A DNA stretch of 64,000 nt from Cryobacterium zongtaii (GCF_002909375.1 NZ_PPXD01000007.1:451378-515377), one strand, 5' to 3'; shown: positions 1 through 9,156, counted from the stretch's first letter. Numbers and translations are program-made. Notes: generated by a model from the letters alone, not told the origin.

Positions 1-14
1 GGGGGGGGGGGGGG
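1..14. repeat. Poly-G run at window edge
   Basis: The first 14 bases are all G. No other G homopolymer this long is seen in the window. A run placed exactly at the edge is more likely a contig end or a two-colour sequencing artefact than biology. Confidence 0.8.
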
Positions 15-39
15 TGAACGCCTGCGCGAAACGCTCGGG

Positions 40-339
40 TTACTTGATCTTCCAGCAGTGCAGATGCCAGTGGCGCCGGGCGGCGAGGTCCGCCGCGTCG
101 CCGGTTACACCGTCGCCGCGCCAGGTGACCATGTGGGCCACTCCGGGGTTGATGTCGAGCAGGCAACCGGGGCAGAGGTAGGTCTTCCCCGCCTGGGCGG
201 CGCTGATCGGCTGCACGTGCCACACGCCGTCGCGCTTCACCTCGGTGCGGCGCCAGCCGGCGAGCATGCGCGAGAGATCATCGGTCTCGTCTTCGCCGGT
301 GCCGGCTCTGCGGCCCTTGGGGCGGTTGCTGCGCGGCAT
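40..339 (-). CDS. Conserved hypothetical small CxxC protein
   Basis: This encodes a 99-aa basic protein. The N-terminus is rich in Arg/Lys (PRSNRPKGRRAG). A CPGC pair lies near residue 57 and a C-terminal HLHC motif follows, so the Cys/His residues could hold one zinc ion. I recognise it only as a small conserved actinobacterial protein and do not assign a function. The ATG at 339 is the natural start but has no strong ribosome-binding site. It lies downstream of the transglycosylase-like gene on the same strand, 55 bp away, and could be co-transcribed. That high-GC shadow frames also run through the region lowers confidence slightly, but the clustered Cys/His pattern supports a real gene. 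Confidence 0.7.
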   Translation of the reverse strand: MPRSNRPKGRRAGTGEDETDDLSRMLAGWRRTEVKRDGVWHVQPISAAQAGKTYLCPGCLLDINPGVAHMVTWRGDGVTGDAADLAARRHWHLHCWKIK

Positions 340-394
340 GGTGCAAGTCTAACCCTGGCTCGACGGGCCCAGCTGGGCAGGTCGGGTCGGGTGA

Positions 395-1111
395 CTAGTA
401 CCAGCCGACGTCGACGGAGTGGCCCCAGGCGCCGCAGGGGGTGCCGTAGCGGCCGCTGATGTAGCCCAGGCCCCATTCGATCTGGGTGCCGGCGTTGGTT
501 TCCCAGTCGGAGCCGGCCGAGGCCATCTTCGAACCGGGCAGTGACTGCGGGATCCCATAAGCGCCGCTGCTGGAGTTCATCGCGTTGACGCGCCAGCCGG
601 ACTCCTTGTTCCACAGCGACACCAGGCAGCTGTACTGGTCTTCGCCCCAGCCGCGGGACGCGACGGCGCCGTAGGCGTATGCCTGGGCGGAGCCCGGGTC
701 GGGGACGGCAGCCGGTGCGGCGCTGACGGGGCCCGGCGACGTCGCCGACGCGGCGGCCACGGGGGCCGGTGCGGGTTCCGGCTCGGGTTCGTTGATCGTG
801 TAGCTGTCGATGACGACGGCGTTGGCCACGGTGCTGGCCACGAGCAGGGACTGAGCGGCCTCGCCCTTGTACCGGTCGGATGCGGCGCCGGGCACCTGGA
901 AGTACGGTGACGCCGTCGCCCCGGAGTACGGGTCGACGACGGTGACGAGCACGAAGGCGGCAGCAGCGGTGAATGCGAACAGCGACAGCGCTACGTGGCT
1001 GCGTGAGCGCGGGCGGTGCATGCTCCGCGGGATCGGCCGGGCGGGCATCTGCACGGCCAGGTTCCCGAAGGGTGCACGAAGCGATTTGGTGCCCGGTGTG
1101 CTCACCGGCAT
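395..1111 (-). CDS. Exported transglycosylase-like protein
   Basis: The predicted protein is about 238 aa. It has a basic N-terminus followed by one hydrophobic segment (SHVALSLFAFTAAAAFVLV), then a Pro/Ala-rich linker (EPEPEPAPAP) and a C-terminal domain beginning near GWGEDQYSCLVSLWNKESGW. That domain, with NKESGW and AYGIPQSLPG, matches the lysozyme-like fold of actinobacterial aggregation-promoting/resuscitation-type transglycosylases; the Glu of NKESGW is the likely catalytic acid. It would be secreted or membrane-anchored and act on peptidoglycan. I chose the ATG at 1111. A GTG at 1153 in the same frame is an alternative and would add 14 residues. It stands alone between the CxxC gene and the DivIVA-domain gene. 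Confidence 0.82.
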   Translation of the reverse strand: MPVSTPGTKSLRAPFGNLAVQMPARPIPRSMHRPRSRSHVALSLFAFTAAAAFVLVTVVDPYSGATASPYFQVPGAASDRYKGEAAQSLLVASTVANAVVIDSYTINEPEPEPAPAPVAAASATSPGPVSAAPAAVPDPGSAQAYAYGAVASRGWGEDQYSCLVSLWNKESGWRVNAMNSSSGAYGIPQSLPGSKMASAGSDWETNAGTQIEWGLGYISGRYGTPCGAWGHSVDVGWY

Positions 1112-1210
1112 CGCGCCCGAAACGGGCGCGGAAATGTTGAGATGTCTACCCACGATGATTCGACCCTAACCCACTTCACGGGTAACGGCCAGGTAACGAC
1201 ACGCAATGTG

Positions 1211-1759
1211 TCACCGAACGGCGAGCATCACGTCCACGACACTGTCGAGAACCAGGTCGACCTGGGCCTCCCTGTAGCCGGTCCGCTGCGGGCGGAAGAC
1301 CGCCGTGCGCACATCGTCGACGGTGACCGGGTGGCCGTCCTGGAAGTAGGTGACGAGCTTCGCGGCGAGGCGGTCGACATCGGCTTTGTTGTAGCCGGTG
1401 CTGAAGATGCTGGTGCGGGAGAACCGGTGACCCGCCGGTCGGCCGAGGCGGTTGATGATCACCTGCGCGGTCTGACGGGCCTCGTCCAGCCAGGCCTGCG
1501 AGCCGGATTCGCCGGTGGCGCGTTCCCGCTCCCGCAGCGCGAAAGCGTCCTCGAGACGCTCCAGGGCCGCGTCGACGTGGCTGGGCGAATAGCCGCCCTT
1601 CTGCATGGCAAAGGCCGTGTGACGGATGTCGGCTGCGGTGAGCTGGTCCGTCCCAGCCGCATCGTCGTACGCGTGTCGAGTCGACTCGAGGAACTCCTCG
1701 ACCTGCTTGAGGTTGTAGCCGAGCATCTTTTTGCTGGTTCGCGGAAACGTAGTGCTCAC
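1211..1759 (-). CDS. DivIVA domain-containing protein
   Basis: The protein (182 aa) contains two or three DivIVA-type repeats. Each has the pattern of an aromatic/Gly-Tyr turn followed by VDxxLxxL or VEEFL: KKMLGYNLKQVEEFL, KGGYSPSHVDAALERLEDAF and STGYNKADVDRLAAKL. Such short DivIVA-domain proteins occur in many actinobacteria and are thought to be related to cell-pole or division proteins, but this one lacks the long coiled coil of Wag31, so a scaffolding role is not established. The GTG at 1759 has a GAGG ribosome-binding site and lies just outside cdsA; upstream in-frame starts would run into the cdsA coding region. Confidence 0.8.
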   Translation of the reverse strand: MSTTFPRTSKKMLGYNLKQVEEFLESTRHAYDDAAGTDQLTAADIRHTAFAMQKGGYSPSHVDAALERLEDAFALRERERATGESGSQAWLDEARQTAQVIINRLGRPAGHRFSRTSIFSTGYNKADVDRLAAKLVTYFQDGHPVTVDDVRTAVFRPQRTGYREAQVDLVLDSVVDVMLAVR

Positions 1760-1805
1760 CGCCTCATTCTGCCCCACCGGACGCCGAGTGTCGAAAGCAG
1801 CCGGG

Positions 1806-2786
1806 TCAGGCGAAGATGAGGTAGAGCGCATAGGCCGCGGCAGCTGACGGCAGGATGGAGTCCAGACGGTCTAGGAAACCGCCGTGGCCCGGTAGCCAGG
1901 AGCTCATGTCCTTGATGCCGAGGTCCCGCTTGATCAGCGATTCCGCCAGGTCACCGAAAGTGGCTGTGATCAGGATCACTACGCCGAAGATCGGACCGAA
2001 CCACCACGGCTCGCCGAGCATGAAGATGGCCAGCAGGATGCCGACGACCACACATACGATGGCCGCTCCGGCGAAGCCCTCCCAGGTCTTCTTGGGACTG
2101 ATCGACGGCACCATCCGGTGTTTGCCGAAGGAGAGTCCTGCGGCGTACGCGGCGGTGTCAGCTGAGATCACCAGTAGCAGGAACGCGAGCGTCCACCACT
2201 GGCCGCCCTCCTGGGTGACCAGAAGCACCGCGAAACTGGCCAGGAATACGACGTAGACCTGGATCAGGAAGCCGCCGCCGATGTCGGCGAGCACCACGCT
2301 GCGGGGTGCGCGGTGCCTGGGGAAGGCGAGCATGGCCAGCCGCCACAAGGTGATCAGCAGGATGCCGCCCAGCGTGGCGAGCCACTGGCCGCCGGCACCC
2401 CAGTAGAACGCGGCGGGCACGACGGCCACCGCCGACGCCAGCACCGGGATCCGGGGCACCTTCCGGCCGCCCCGTCGCAGAGCCTCGGCCAGTTCGAAGG
2501 CCGTGAACCCCACGACCACGAAAGCCACGATCATGAACAGCTCTTTGATGAAGATCAGGCTCACGAGCATCGCGCCGCCCAGGACCAGCCCGATCAGGGT
2601 CGCCAGAATCAGGTTGCGCCCTGTGCGGGCCTCGATGCGTTCGTTCGTCGCATCCAGCTGCGCCTTGGTGGCCTGTACCTGGCGTTCGATGTCGGCCTTG
2701 GTGGACTGCACCTGTGCCCGAAACTCGGCGCGGCCGGTGCCGCGACCCCGCTGGGGTGGCTGGGCGGGCCCTGGCTGATCCGTCAT
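1806..2786 (-). CDS. cdsA: Phosphatidate cytidylyltransferase
   Basis: CdsA makes CDP-diacylglycerol from phosphatidic acid and CTP in the membrane, the branch point for phospholipid synthesis. The 326-aa product has many hydrophobic segments and the family signature near the C-terminus: SLIKRDLGIKD followed by LPGHGGFLDRLDS, holding the Lys-Asp, His-Gly-Gly and Asp-Arg residues expected for metal and substrate binding. The first 60 residues are hydrophilic and helical (QVQSTKADIERQVQATKAQ), an extension common in Actinobacteria. It follows frr by 14 bp, the widely conserved tsf-pyrH-frr-cdsA order, so it is probably in the same transcript. Confidence 0.96.
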   Translation of the reverse strand: MTDQPGPAQPPQRGRGTGRAEFRAQVQSTKADIERQVQATKAQLDATNERIEARTGRNLILATLIGLVLGGAMLVSLIFIKELFMIVAFVVVGFTAFELAEALRRGGRKVPRIPVLASAVAVVPAAFYWGAGGQWLATLGGILLITLWRLAMLAFPRHRAPRSVVLADIGGGFLIQVYVVFLASFAVLLVTQEGGQWWTLAFLLLVISADTAAYAAGLSFGKHRMVPSISPKKTWEGFAGAAIVCVVVGILLAIFMLGEPWWFGPIFGVVILITATFGDLAESLIKRDLGIKDMSSWLPGHGGFLDRLDSILPSAAAAYALYLIFA

Positions 2787-2800
2787 TCGCTTAGCCTCCG

Positions 2801-3355
2801 CTAAATAGCGAGGAGTTCGGCTTCCTTGCGCTTGAGGGCGTCGTCGATCGCGTCGATGTGAGTCTTCGTGATCTGCTCGAGCTCCTTCTCTCCACGGGCC
2901 ACGTCATCGTCACCGACCTCGCTCTTGAGCGCGTCGAGTTCGTCCTTGGCCTTGCGGCGCAGGTTGCGAACGGAGACCTTGGCATCCTCACCCTTGGTCT
3001 TGACGATCTTGACGTACTCCTTGCGGCGGTCGTTCGTCAGTTCGGGCAGCGAAGCCCGGATGACGATACCGTCGTTGCCGAGGTTGGCGCCGAGGTTCGG
3101 GGTGTCCCGAATGGCGTTTTCGATGTCGCGCAGGGCGCTCTTGTCGTACGGGGTGATCAGGAGCGTGCGAGCTTCCTGGTTCTGCAGCGAGGCAAGCTGC
3201 CCCAGGGGCGTCGGGGTGCCGTAGTAGTCGACCAGGATCTTCTGGAACATCTGCGGGTTTGCTCGCCCCGTACGCACGGTGGCGAAGTCTTCCTTCGCGG
3301 CCTCGACGGCCTTATCCATGCGCTGGGTGGTGTCGGTCAGGACATCCGTAATCAC
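2801..3355 (-). CDS. frr: Ribosome recycling factor
   Basis: RRF works with EF-G to split post-termination ribosomes. The product is 184 aa, the usual length. It shows the family pattern: N-terminal helix ([25 protein letters not shown]), the [14 protein letters not shown] loop of the beta domain, and the C-terminal long helices (ERRKEYVK-like segment [19 protein letters not shown]). It lies 31 bp downstream of pyrH and 14 bp upstream of cdsA on the same strand, consistent with one operon. Confidence 0.97.
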   Translation of the reverse strand: MITDVLTDTTQRMDKAVEAAKEDFATVRTGRANPQMFQKILVDYYGTPTPLGQLASLQNQEARTLLITPYDKSALRDIENAIRDTPNLGANLGNDGIVIRASLPELTNDRRKEYVKIVKTKGEDAKVSVRNLRRKAKDELDALKSEVGDDDVARGEKELEQITKTHIDAIDDALKRKEAELLAI

Positions 3356-3386
3356 GGTGACTCCTTCTTCGGTGGCTTCAATAATC

Positions 3387-4103
3387 CTAGTTGGAGACGA
3401 GGGTTCCCAGTTCGGCGCCGAGAATGGCGGCCGTCACGTTGCCGTGCGGAGCCATCCCGAACACCCGCATGGGCATGCTGTTGTCCATGCACAGGCTGAA
3501 CGCCGTCGAGTCGACGACCTTGAGGCCGCGCTGGAGCGCATCCTGGTAGGTGATGCTGTGGATCTTGTGTGCGTCGGGGTTGGTGCGCGGGTCGTCTGAG
3601 TAGACACCGTCGACGCCGTTCTTGGCGACCAGGACGACCTCGGCACCGATTTCAAGGGCGCGCTGCGCGGCCACGGTGTCGGTGGAGAAGTAGGGCAGTC
3701 CGGCGCCGGCGCCGAAGATGACGACGCGGCCCTTTTCAAGGTGACGCTCGGCGCGGCGCGGGATGTACGGCTCGGCGACCTGGGTCATGGCGATGGCGGA
3801 CTGCACACGGGTCTCGGCGCCGGCCTGTTCCAGGAAGTCCTGCAGGGCGAGGGCGTTCATGACGGTGCCCAGCATGCCCATGTAGTCGGCGCGGCCGCGG
3901 TCCATGCCGCGCTGGGAGAGTTCGGCGCCGCGGAAGAAGTTGCCGCCGCCGACGACGATCGCGATCTCGACGCTCTTGGCGGCCTCGGCGATTTCCCGGG
4001 CCAGGCTGCTGATGACGTCGGGGTTGACGCCGAGGCTTCCGGCCCCGAAAGCTTCGCCCGACAGTTTGAGGAGGACTCTGCGCTTGGTACCTGTATCTGA
4101 CAT
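3387..4103 (-). CDS. pyrH: UMP kinase
   Basis: PyrH phosphorylates UMP to UDP with ATP, the step feeding all pyrimidine nucleotides. The 238-aa protein belongs to the amino-acid-kinase fold, with [10 protein letters not shown] at the N-terminus for phosphate binding, [10 protein letters not shown] near residue 55, and the C-terminal [13 protein letters not shown] segment. The length is normal. It sits between tsf and frr, its usual neighbours, but a strong hairpin in the 190-bp gap to tsf suggests it is also transcribed from its own promoter. Confidence 0.97.
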   Translation of the reverse strand: MSDTGTKRRVLLKLSGEAFGAGSLGVNPDVISSLAREIAEAAKSVEIAIVVGGGNFFRGAELSQRGMDRGRADYMGMLGTVMNALALQDFLEQAGAETRVQSAIAMTQVAEPYIPRRAERHLEKGRVVIFGAGAGLPYFSTDTVAAQRALEIGAEVVLVAKNGVDGVYSDDPRTNPDAHKIHSITYQDALQRGLKVVDSTAFSLCMDNSMPMRVFGMAPHGNVTAAILGAELGTLVSN

Positions 4104-4204
4104 GCCCGTGAGCGTCCTTCCGTTGTGGATCGTGATTCTAAAACTACCGGTTGAGCACCGGTGGGCTGTACCCCTGCTGCGGCCCGCCTGGAGCCGGGCA
4201 GAGA

Positions 4205-4244
4205 AGAAGGAGACCGGATTGCCGAGGCGATCCGATCTCCTTCT
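4205..4244 (-). terminator. Terminator-like hairpin after tsf
   Basis: The arms AGAAGGAGA-C-CGGAT (from 4205) and ATCCG-A-TCTCCTTCT (to 4244) pair over 14 of 15 positions around a 10-base loop. Reading leftwards, it falls 50 bp after the tsf stop and is followed by a pyrimidine-rich TCTTCTCT stretch, as expected for an intrinsic terminator or attenuator between rpsB-tsf and pyrH. Confidence 0.7.
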
Positions 4245-4294
4245 GTCTCATGCTGCCTTACTGGTTACTGCTGTGCCGGTTGCGGCGGAGCTGG

Positions 4295-5122
4295 TTACGC
4301 GCCGACCTTGAACCGGGCGAAGCCGGTGACGGTCAGACCCGCGTCAGCGAGCACCTTCGCCACGGACAGCTTGTTGTCCTTGGCGTAGTCCTGCTCGAGA
4401 AGCGCGACCTGCTTGAAGTACGCGTTGACGCGGCCTTCAACGATCTTGGGCAGCGCGGCGGCCGGCTTGCCCTCGTTCTCGGAGATCTCGGTGACGATGC
4501 GACGCTCGGCCTCGACGGCTTCTGCGGGGACGTCTTCGCGAGCCAGGTATTCCGGGTTCGCGAACGAGATGTGCTGGGCAATGCTGCGAGCGGTCGCGGC
4601 GTCCTCACCCGTGTAGCCCAGGACAACGCCCACCTGCGGGGGCAGGTCCTTGCTGGTCTTGTGCAGGTAGATCTCGAAGTTGTCACCGGTGACGGCTGCG
4701 ACGCGGCGAAGTTCGAACTTCTCACCGATGATCGCGGCTTCGCCGTTGATGAGGTCTCCGACGGTCTGGCCATCCGCCGGAGCGGCAAGCGCCTCGGCGA
4801 CGTTGGTGGCGCCGGCAGCGGAAACCGCGTCCAGAACCTTCTCGGAAAGAGCGCCGAACTTCTCGCCCTTGGCGACGAAGTCGGTCTCGCAGGCGAGCTC
4901 GAGCAGGTAAGCGGTGTTTCCGATCACCTTGGCGGCCACGAGGCCCTCAGAGGTAGAACGGTCGGCGCGCTTTGCGTTGCCCTTTGCACCCTTGAGACGC
5001 AGGATCTCAACCGCGCGCTCGATGTCGCCATCGGCTTCGACGAGTGCGTTCTTGGTGTCGACCATGCCGGTGCCGAGGCGCTCGCGCAGGATCTTGACGG
5101 ATTCGAGGTTGAAGTTTGCCAT
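4295..5122 (-). CDS. tsf: Elongation factor Ts
   Basis: EF-Ts is the nucleotide exchange factor for EF-Tu. The 275-aa protein starts with the UBA-like domain (NLESVKILRERLGTGMVDTK) and has the conserved TDFVAKGEKFG core motif near residue 80 that inserts into EF-Tu. The rest of the dimerisation/core domain is present and the length is typical of actinobacteria. It starts 11 bp after rpsB on the same strand. Confidence 0.97.
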   Translation of the reverse strand: MANFNLESVKILRERLGTGMVDTKNALVEADGDIERAVEILRLKGAKGNAKRADRSTSEGLVAAKVIGNTAYLLELACETDFVAKGEKFGALSEKVLDAVSAAGATNVAEALAAPADGQTVGDLINGEAAIIGEKFELRRVAAVTGDNFEIYLHKTSKDLPPQVGVVLGYTGEDAATARSIAQHISFANPEYLAREDVPAEAVEAERRIVTEISENEGKPAAALPKIVEGRVNAYFKQVALLEQDYAKDNKLSVAKVLADAGLTVTGFARFKVGA

Positions 5123-5133
5123 ACCTGTTGTCC

Positions 5134-6060
5134 TTACTTGGTGTCGGCTACGGGAGCGTCGGCTGCAACCTCTTCGGTTGCGGCTTCGGCCGCTGCGGGC
5201 TCTGCTACTGCGGGTGCCTCTTCTGCAACCTGCTCGGTGGCGACGGTTTCGTCGGCGACCTTCTCGGTGTCAGCGGAGGACTGCTCGGGCGTGGTCTCGG
5301 CCGGAGCTGCGAGCAGCTCGGCTTCCCACGCGGCGAGGGGCTCAACTTCGGCGCCCTCTTCCGGCTTCTGGTGACGCTGGATGAGGCCCTCGGCCGCGGC
5401 GTCGGCGATGATGCGGGTGAGCAGGCCAACGGAGCGGATGGCGTCGTCGTTACCCGGGATCGGGTACTGAACGTCGTCGGGGTCGCAGTTGGTGTCGAGG
5501 ATCGCGATGACGGGGATGCCGAGCTTGCGCGCCTCGTCGATGGCGAGGTGCTCCTTGTTGGTGTCAACAACCCAGAGCGCGGACGGCGTCTTGGTCAGGT
5601 TGCGGATTCCGCCGAGGCTCTTGTGCAGCTTGACGAGCTCGCGCTTCTTGATGAGCATTTCCTTCTTCGTGAAGCCGCTCTTGGCGGTGTCCTCGAAGTC
5701 GAGCTCTTCGAGCTCTTTCATGCGGGCCAGACGCTTGGAAACGGTCTGGAAGTTGGTGAGAAGGCCACCGAGCCAGCGCTGGTTGACGTAGGGCTGGCCG
5801 ACTCGCGTCGCCTGCTCCGAAATGGATTCCTGCGCCTGCTTCTTGGTGCCGACGAAGAGGATGGTGCCGCCGTGGGCGACGGTCTCCTTGACGAAGTCAT
5901 AGGCCTTGTCAACGAACCCGAGCGACTGCTGCAGGTCGATGATGTAGATGCCGGAACGCTCGGTGAAGATGAAGCGCTTCATCTTCGGGTTCCAACGGCG
6001 GGTCTGGTGCCCGAAGTGCACGCCGCTGTCGAGCAGCTGGCGAATGGTTACGACGGCCAT
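5134..6060 (-). CDS. rpsB: 30S ribosomal protein S2
   Basis: S2 begins [19 protein letters not shown], the classical N-terminus, and keeps the coiled-coil insertion around residues 105-150. At 308 aa it is longer than the usual 230-260 because of an acidic Ala/Glu/Val-rich tail from about residue 235, which is common in actinobacterial S2 proteins. A strong AAGGAG site lies 9-10 bases before the ATG. Together with tsf it forms the first unit of the rpsB-tsf-pyrH-frr-cdsA block. The leader holds a hairpin (see the next entry). Confidence 0.97.
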   Translation of the reverse strand: MAVVTIRQLLDSGVHFGHQTRRWNPKMKRFIFTERSGIYIIDLQQSLGFVDKAYDFVKETVAHGGTILFVGTKKQAQESISEQATRVGQPYVNQRWLGGLLTNFQTVSKRLARMKELEELDFEDTAKSGFTKKEMLIKKRELVKLHKSLGGIRNLTKTPSALWVVDTNKEHLAIDEARKLGIPVIAILDTNCDPDDVQYPIPGNDDAIRSVGLLTRIIADAAAEGLIQRHQKPEEGAEVEPLAAWEAELLAAPAETTPEQSSADTEKVADETVATEQVAEEAPAVAEPAAAEAATEEVAADAPVADTK

Positions 6061-6384
6061 GAGCCGTACTCCTTATCCGACGTTTCTGCACAGCAGAAAA
6101 CGCCCATCGGTTTGTGTCGTGATCGGATGATCACTACTCCTGGTGCCCGGCGCACAACCGCCCGACTTCGTGAAAAGTCAGGACCGAGTGGATGTGTTGG
6201 CCGAATGGGCACGCGTAGTCAGCGCACAAAGCGCTGCTCAGAGAACTCTAGCACCCGGCCGACCCCGTCCGCGCACCAACGCGCACCCCCACAGCCACTC
6301 CTCCACAGCCAGTACTTTCACACGTTTGGCACAGCCGGGCCCGCGGCGCGCCTCCCGCCCTCGACGTCGTCCGATGGTGGAGCC
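6061..6384. promoter_or_regulatory. Divergent promoter region and rpsB leader
   Basis: This 324-bp gap separates the divergent rpsB and M23 peptidase genes. Right before the rpsB ribosome-binding site there is a near-perfect hairpin, CGTTTCTGC at 6081-6089 and GCAGAAAACG at 6093-6102, which could regulate S2 synthesis. I see no credible small gene. The promoter hexamers cannot be placed with confidence. Confidence 0.5.
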
Positions 6385-7110
6385 ATGACAGCGACAGGAC
6401 GCCCCGACAAACGCCTCGCCTCCACCCGTTCTCCCCTGCACAGGTTCCGGCCTCGCCGACGCCCGGCGCCGGCTCGGTTCCGTTGCGCGGCGCTGCCGGC
6501 CTGTGCCGTCGCGGCCGCAATACTCACCGGCGCACCAATCATGTCCGGCTCGCCGGCACCGGCGCTGGCCTCTGCGCCGGTGTCTGTCGTTGCGGAGCAC
6601 AGTGCCGCGGCATCAGTTGCGGTTCCCGTGTCGGCGGCGCCCGCTGCTGTCCTACCCGGGCAGGCGGCGCCGGCCGGATGGGCTTGGCCCGTCGGACCAC
6701 CACGGGAGCTGGCGCGTCCCTTCGAGGCGCCGGCCAGCCGGTATGCGGCCGGGCACCGCGGCATCGACCTCGTGGCCGGTGAAGGCCACCCGGTTCGCTC
6801 CCCCGCCGACGGGGTGGTCACCTTCGTGGGCAGGGTCGTGGACCGGCCCGTTCTGTCCATCCAGCACGGTGAGGGCCTGGTGTCCAGCTTCGAGCCGGTC
6901 TCGGCCACGGTGAGCGAGGGCGATCGGGTGCTGGCCGGGCAGGTCGTGGGCGTCGTGGCGACGGGTTCGCACTGCACCGCGCGCTGTGTTCACTTCGGGG
7001 TGCGCCGGCACGGTCAAGACATTTCACCGATGCTCTTTCTCGGCGGGCTGGCGCGCGCGATACTGCTGCCCCTCCCGCCGACCGGCCCGGTACCGATCCC
7101 GGCCCGCTGA
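6385..7110 (+). CDS. M23-family peptidoglycan endopeptidase-like protein
   Basis: The 241-aa protein has a long Arg-rich N-terminus, a hydrophobic export segment (ALPACAVAAAILTGAPI), a low-complexity linker and a C-terminal LytM/M23 domain. The first zinc motif is intact (HRGIDL, about residue 130). The second usual HxH motif reads CVH in TARCVHFGVR, so the first His is replaced by Cys. Many actinobacterial relatives share this change, so activity may be altered or lost and the protein may act as a regulator or binder. The frame is open far upstream, but that part is antisense to rpsB; the ATG at 6385 is where the signal-like sequence starts. It lies divergent from rpsB and convergent with xerC, a common actinobacterial arrangement. 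Confidence 0.85.
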   Translation: MTATGRPDKRLASTRSPLHRFRPRRRPAPARFRCAALPACAVAAAILTGAPIMSGSPAPALASAPVSVVAEHSAAASVAVPVSAAPAAVLPGQAAPAGWAWPVGPPRELARPFEAPASRYAAGHRGIDLVAGEGHPVRSPADGVVTFVGRVVDRPVLSIQHGEGLVSSFEPVSATVSEGDRVLAGQVVGVVATGSHCTARCVHFGVRRHGQDISPMLFLGGLARAILLPLPPTGPVPIPAR

Positions 7111-7133
7111 CGCCCCTCTCTCACGGATTGGCG

Positions 7134-8195
7134 TCAGGCGCGGGGGTGCGCGAGCCGGTAGCTCTGCTGCAGTCTCTCCGCCGAGACGTGGGTGTAAATC
7201 TGGGTCGTGCCGAGGCTGGCATGGCCGAGCATCTCCTGCACCGCGCGCAGGTCGGCTCCACCGTCGAGTAGGTGGGTGGCCGCCGTATGGCGCAGGGCGT
7301 GCGGACCGGCCGGACCGGTGCCGGGCATCGACTCAAGCAGGGCCGCGACCAGGCGGTACACGGCGCGCACCCCGAGGCGCTGCCGGTGGCTGCCGAGAAA
7401 CAGGGCGGCCGGGTCGGCCCCCGTGACCCGCCGAACGGCCATCGTGCCCCCCGTCGCCTCTGACCGCGTCGTCTCGGCCGGAACCGCGGCGGCCAGCACC
7501 GGACGTGCCGCCCGCAGGTACCGCACGATGGCGCTCTGCGCCGGCACGCCGAACGGCACAACGCGTTCCTTGTCGCCCTTGCCGGTGACGCGCACCGTCA
7601 GGCGGGACAGGTCGACGTCCCCCACATCGAGTCCGACGAGTTCGGAGACCCGCAGGCCGGACGCGTAGAGCAGTTCGATGATGGCCAGGTCACGCACGGC
7701 TCCCGGGTCGTCGGCGCCCGCGGCGGCCACGAGGCGGTCGAGCAGTTCCTGCATCTGGCTGCGATTGATCACCCGCGGCAGGGTGCGACCGGGTTTCGGC
7801 GAACGCAGCCGCACGGCGGGGTCGCTGGGCAGCACGCCGTCCCGGGTGAGCCAGGCGGTGAACCCGCGCGCTGAGGCGGAGCGCCGGGCGATGGTGGCCC
7901 GCGCCAGTCCGGCCTGCGTTCCCGTCCACAGCCAGTCGCGCAGGAGTTCCAGGGTCAGGCCGTCGACGGTGTCCACCGCCCGGTCTTCGGCGAAGGTGGC
8001 CAACCCGGCCAGGTCGGCGCAATATGCGCGCACCGTGTTCACGGAGAAACCGCGTTCGGTGGTGAGATAGCGGGCGAAGCCGTCGATCGCCGGGTCGAGA
8101 TGCATGCCTCCAGCATCTCGCGCACCGGGCGGGATGCCGGCACCGACGCGGGAATCGCCGTCATTCGCCCGCTCTCCCGCGCGGCGCTCGCTCAT
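7134..8195 (-). CDS. xerC: Tyrosine recombinase XerC
   Basis: XerC resolves chromosome dimers at dif together with XerD. The product is 353 aa with an N-terminal SAM-like DNA-binding domain (FARYLTTERGFSVNTVRAY) and the catalytic domain: Arg in YASGLRVSEL, Lys in GKGDKERVVPFG, the HALRHTAATHLL box, GHASLGTTQIYTHV with the final His and the nucleophilic Tyr. The ATG at 8195 has a strong GGGGGAGG site 7 bases upstream. It gives a 30-residue extension compared with a second possible ATG at 8105 (MHLDPAIDGF). It is the chromosomal XerC next to dprA and rpsB, not a phage integrase. Confidence 0.93.
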   Translation of the reverse strand: MSERRAGERANDGDSRVGAGIPPGARDAGGMHLDPAIDGFARYLTTERGFSVNTVRAYCADLAGLATFAEDRAVDTVDGLTLELLRDWLWTGTQAGLARATIARRSASARGFTAWLTRDGVLPSDPAVRLRSPKPGRTLPRVINRSQMQELLDRLVAAAGADDPGAVRDLAIIELLYASGLRVSELVGLDVGDVDLSRLTVRVTGKGDKERVVPFGVPAQSAIVRYLRAARPVLAAAVPAETTRSEATGGTMAVRRVTGADPAALFLGSHRQRLGVRAVYRLVAALLESMPGTGPAGPHALRHTAATHLLDGGADLRAVQEMLGHASLGTTQIYTHVSAERLQQSYRLAHPRA

Positions 8196-8217
8196 GGTGA
8201 TCCTCCCCCGGTCTCGG

Positions 8218-9156
8218 CTACCCGGCCGGCTGTGCGACGTGCCGGGAGAACGCCGCCAGCCGGTCTGTCGGGCTGAGCGCCTCCATCCGGTCGAGGTAGG
8301 CCGGATCGAAACGGGTGACCACGTCGAAGGCGCCCAGGGGAACGTTCGAGTGCACCACCTGGTCGGCATAGACGTGCACAAGATTGATCGACTGGCCGCC
8401 GCCGACCCCGGTGAGCTGGCGTGGCGGGGCTGCCGCGTCGATCGTGTAACAGGTGGCCGCGGCGACGGACACCGGGATCCCGGCGAACAGTCCCGTGGTG
8501 GCGTAGTGCAGGTGACCGCCGAGGATCGCGCGTACATCGCTGCCCCCGAGCACCTCGGCCAGCGCCGTCTGGTCGCGCAGTTCAAGGATGGTCATCAGCG
8601 GCAGGGCCGTGGGTACCGGTGGGTGGTGCAGGGCGAGCAGGGAACCGTGTTCGGCGGGTTCGCTGAGCACGTCGCGCAGCCAGGCGAGTTGGTCGGCGGT
8701 GACCTCGCCGTGGTGGTACCCGGGCACGCTGGTGTCCAGGGAGATCACTCTCAGTCCGTTGACGTCGACGACCCTGTCGACGGGCCCGTCGTGGGCCTCG
8801 ACACGCAGGAGTTCGGTGCGGAACGCCGCCCGTTCATCGTGGTTGCCCATCACCCAGACCAGTGCGGCGCCCATCCGCTCTGCGGACGCCTCGACGATGT
8901 CGCGCACCCGGCGGTACGCATCCGCCTCGCCTCGGTCGGCGATGTCTCCGGTGAAGATGAGGGCGTCGATGGCCAGGCCGGAGGCTTCCAGCTGCGCCAT
9001 CGCGCGATGCACCGTGCTGTCGGTGTCGACGGCGTCGTACAGCAACCGCCCGGATCCGTCCGCGCCCGTGCCGAGGAAGTGAGTGTCGCTGAGGTGCGCG
9101 ATGAGGTGGGAGGCCGGCCGGTACTGGCCCATCTGTATAGTGTCTGTTCCGGTCAT
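8218..9156 (-). CDS. Calcineurin-like metallophosphoesterase (CpdA-type)
   Basis: The 312-aa protein has the five blocks of metal-dependent phosphoesterases: HLSDTHF (D-x-H), FTGDIADRG (GDxxD), GNHDE, HHPPVP and GGHLHY. This arrangement matches class III cyclic-nucleotide phosphodiesterases such as CpdA/Rv0805, so cAMP or another phosphodiester is a likely substrate, but specificity cannot be read from sequence. No signal peptide is visible. It starts 22 bp upstream of xerC on the same strand and may be co-transcribed. Its place between dprA and xerC is an insertion into the usual order. Confidence 0.88.
   Translation of the reverse strand: MTGTDTIQMGQYRPASHLIAHLSDTHFLGTGADGSGRLLYDAVDTDSTVHRAMAQLEASGLAIDALIFTGDIADRGEADAYRRVRDIVEASAERMGAALVWVMGNHDERAAFRTELLRVEAHDGPVDRVVDVNGLRVISLDTSVPGYHHGEVTADQLAWLRDVLSEPAEHGSLLALHHPPVPTALPLMTILELRDQTALAEVLGGSDVRAILGGHLHYATTGLFAGIPVSVAAATCYTIDAAAPPRQLTGVGGGQSINLVHVYADQVVHSNVPLGAFDVVTRFDPAYLDRMEALSPTDRLAAFSRHVAQPAG

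Noticed and set aside
5116..6384. Long upstream extension of the M23 peptidase frame
   Set aside because: It is antisense to rpsB and its leader, with no conserved sequence; the export signal starts at 6385.
7134..8195. XerC as part of the mobile element
   Set aside because: It is in the conserved actinobacterial position near rpsB, outside the attachment cores, and looks like the housekeeping recombinase.
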